From an uncultured Clostridia bacterium (GTDB taxonomy: Bacteria > Bacillota > Clostridia > Monoglobales > Monoglobaceae), in contig CAKSFQ010000028.1 of assembly GCA_934454115.1 (NCBI GenBank), positions 1-23,541 of the forward strand: a stretch of DNA of 23,541 nt, given 5' to 3'. Shown piece after piece: positions 23,044 through 23,541 of this stretch. The notes beneath the pieces are model-generated. The model saw only the letters and a program-made list of their open reading frames with translations, was not told the DNA's origin and searched no databases. The position numbers and the translations under genes were made by a program. Position 1 is the first letter of the stretch, and each line of letters begins with the position of its first letter.

Positions 23044-23541
23044 CCGTATCGCCCTTGCCGGGGAATATTACGACAAGATTAGCTATGAATCTGTGGATGA
23101 TATGATGTTTTTGCCGGATGATAGGCAGTTGTATCATGTGTGGGAAAATCGAAGCATTCTCGGGGATACCTATCTTTGGGCAAAAATGACGCCGCAGCTG
23201 GCTGAGAATTTGGGGACGGCAATGGAGGAAGCACCTGCATGGTATCCTTGTGCGGAGGAGGAAGAGCTAAATTGCAGCTATTTTACCCGTACGCCATGGT
23301 CGTACCGTGTTGCGTCAGATCCGTTTTCCGATTACGAAAGTGACGATAACGTTTTAATCATCCCTGCATATCCGGATGAGGAGGGAGCCTATCCCGGTTT
23401 CAATGCAAGAGAAGTCGATGATTCTGACGGGGTTCGCCCGGCTTTTTATCTCAATGAGGATAATGTGCAGATTCTTTCCGGAAGCGGAACCATCGAAAAG
23501 CCCTATCAAATTACGGGGATCCAGGCTCCGCCGGACGGCAA
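23033..23541 (+). CDS. DUF6273-like protein, C-terminal part in the shifted frame, cut by the window edge
   Basis: Leaving out one base of the G7 run gives a continuous frame from the previous feature: YWGEANNRIALAGEYY, LYHVWENRSILGDTYLWAKM, NCSYFTRTPWSYRV, then DSDGVRPAFYLNEDNVQILSG, which is the usual closing motif of DUF6273 domains. The frame stays open for 169 codons to the window end. There is no start codon or ribosome site of its own, so it depends on the upstream part through slippage, or is a dead remnant, or reflects a miscounted homopolymer in the sequence. Confidence 0.7.

Overview
The window is chromosomal DNA of an anaerobic, endospore-forming member of the Firmicutes, most likely class Clostridia. 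The evidence is a spoIIA sporulation operon, a SpoIIIE/FtsK translocase, a single-chain pyruvate:ferredoxin oxidoreductase, AGGAGG-type ribosome sites and many sigma-A promoters of the TTGNNN-17-TATANT type. The core genes are moderately GC-rich with housekeeping codon use. Two stretches (about 9.2-12.2 kb and 20.7-23.5 kb) are AT-richer and hold cell-surface or accessory genes.

Layout. 1-1071 (minus strand): spoIIAA-spoIIAB-spoIIAC, the anti-anti-sigma, anti-sigma and sigma-F cassette; only the first codons of spoIIAC are inside the window. A palindromic element of about 280 bp sits between spoIIAA and spoIIAB and supplies the spoIIAA stop codon. 1230-1988 (plus): a ComF-type phosphoribosyltransferase. 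2099-7500 (plus): glmU-pth-mfd, a tightly spaced housekeeping operon whose GlmU has an eroded uridylyltransferase domain. 7630-9000: a membrane-anchored parvulin-type foldase. 9285-11870 (minus): a secreted protein with eight PepSY domains in four 417-bp tandem repeats, followed by three S-layer homology domains. Upstream of it lies a promoter, a 35-codon ORF and a terminator that look like an attenuation leader. 12306-12696 (minus): tRNA-Tyr and tRNA-Gly, each with its own promoter and terminator. 12915-13781 (minus): metF. 14029-16881 (plus): the SpoIIIE/FtsK translocase. 17078-20614 (plus): pyruvate:ferredoxin oxidoreductase.

20719-23541 is an accessory stretch with two divergent genes. 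The minus-strand gene is a DUF4855-like protein whose short putative zinc-ribbon N-terminus is separated from the main domain by an in-frame TGA. The plus-strand gene is a secreted DUF6273-like protein whose frame is broken at a run of seven G and then continues to the window edge. A 16-bp perfect palindrome lies between them.

How the genes fit together: the spoIIA products set forespore-specific sigma-F activity and SpoIIIE moves the chromosome into the forespore. GlmU (acetyltransferase half), Pth and Mfd serve wall precursor synthesis, tRNA recycling and transcription-coupled repair. PFOR and MetF belong to anaerobic acetyl-CoA and one-carbon metabolism. The most notable points are the element inside spoIIA, the degenerate GlmU, the leader upstream of the PepSY/SLH gene, and the two interrupted accessory genes side by side.
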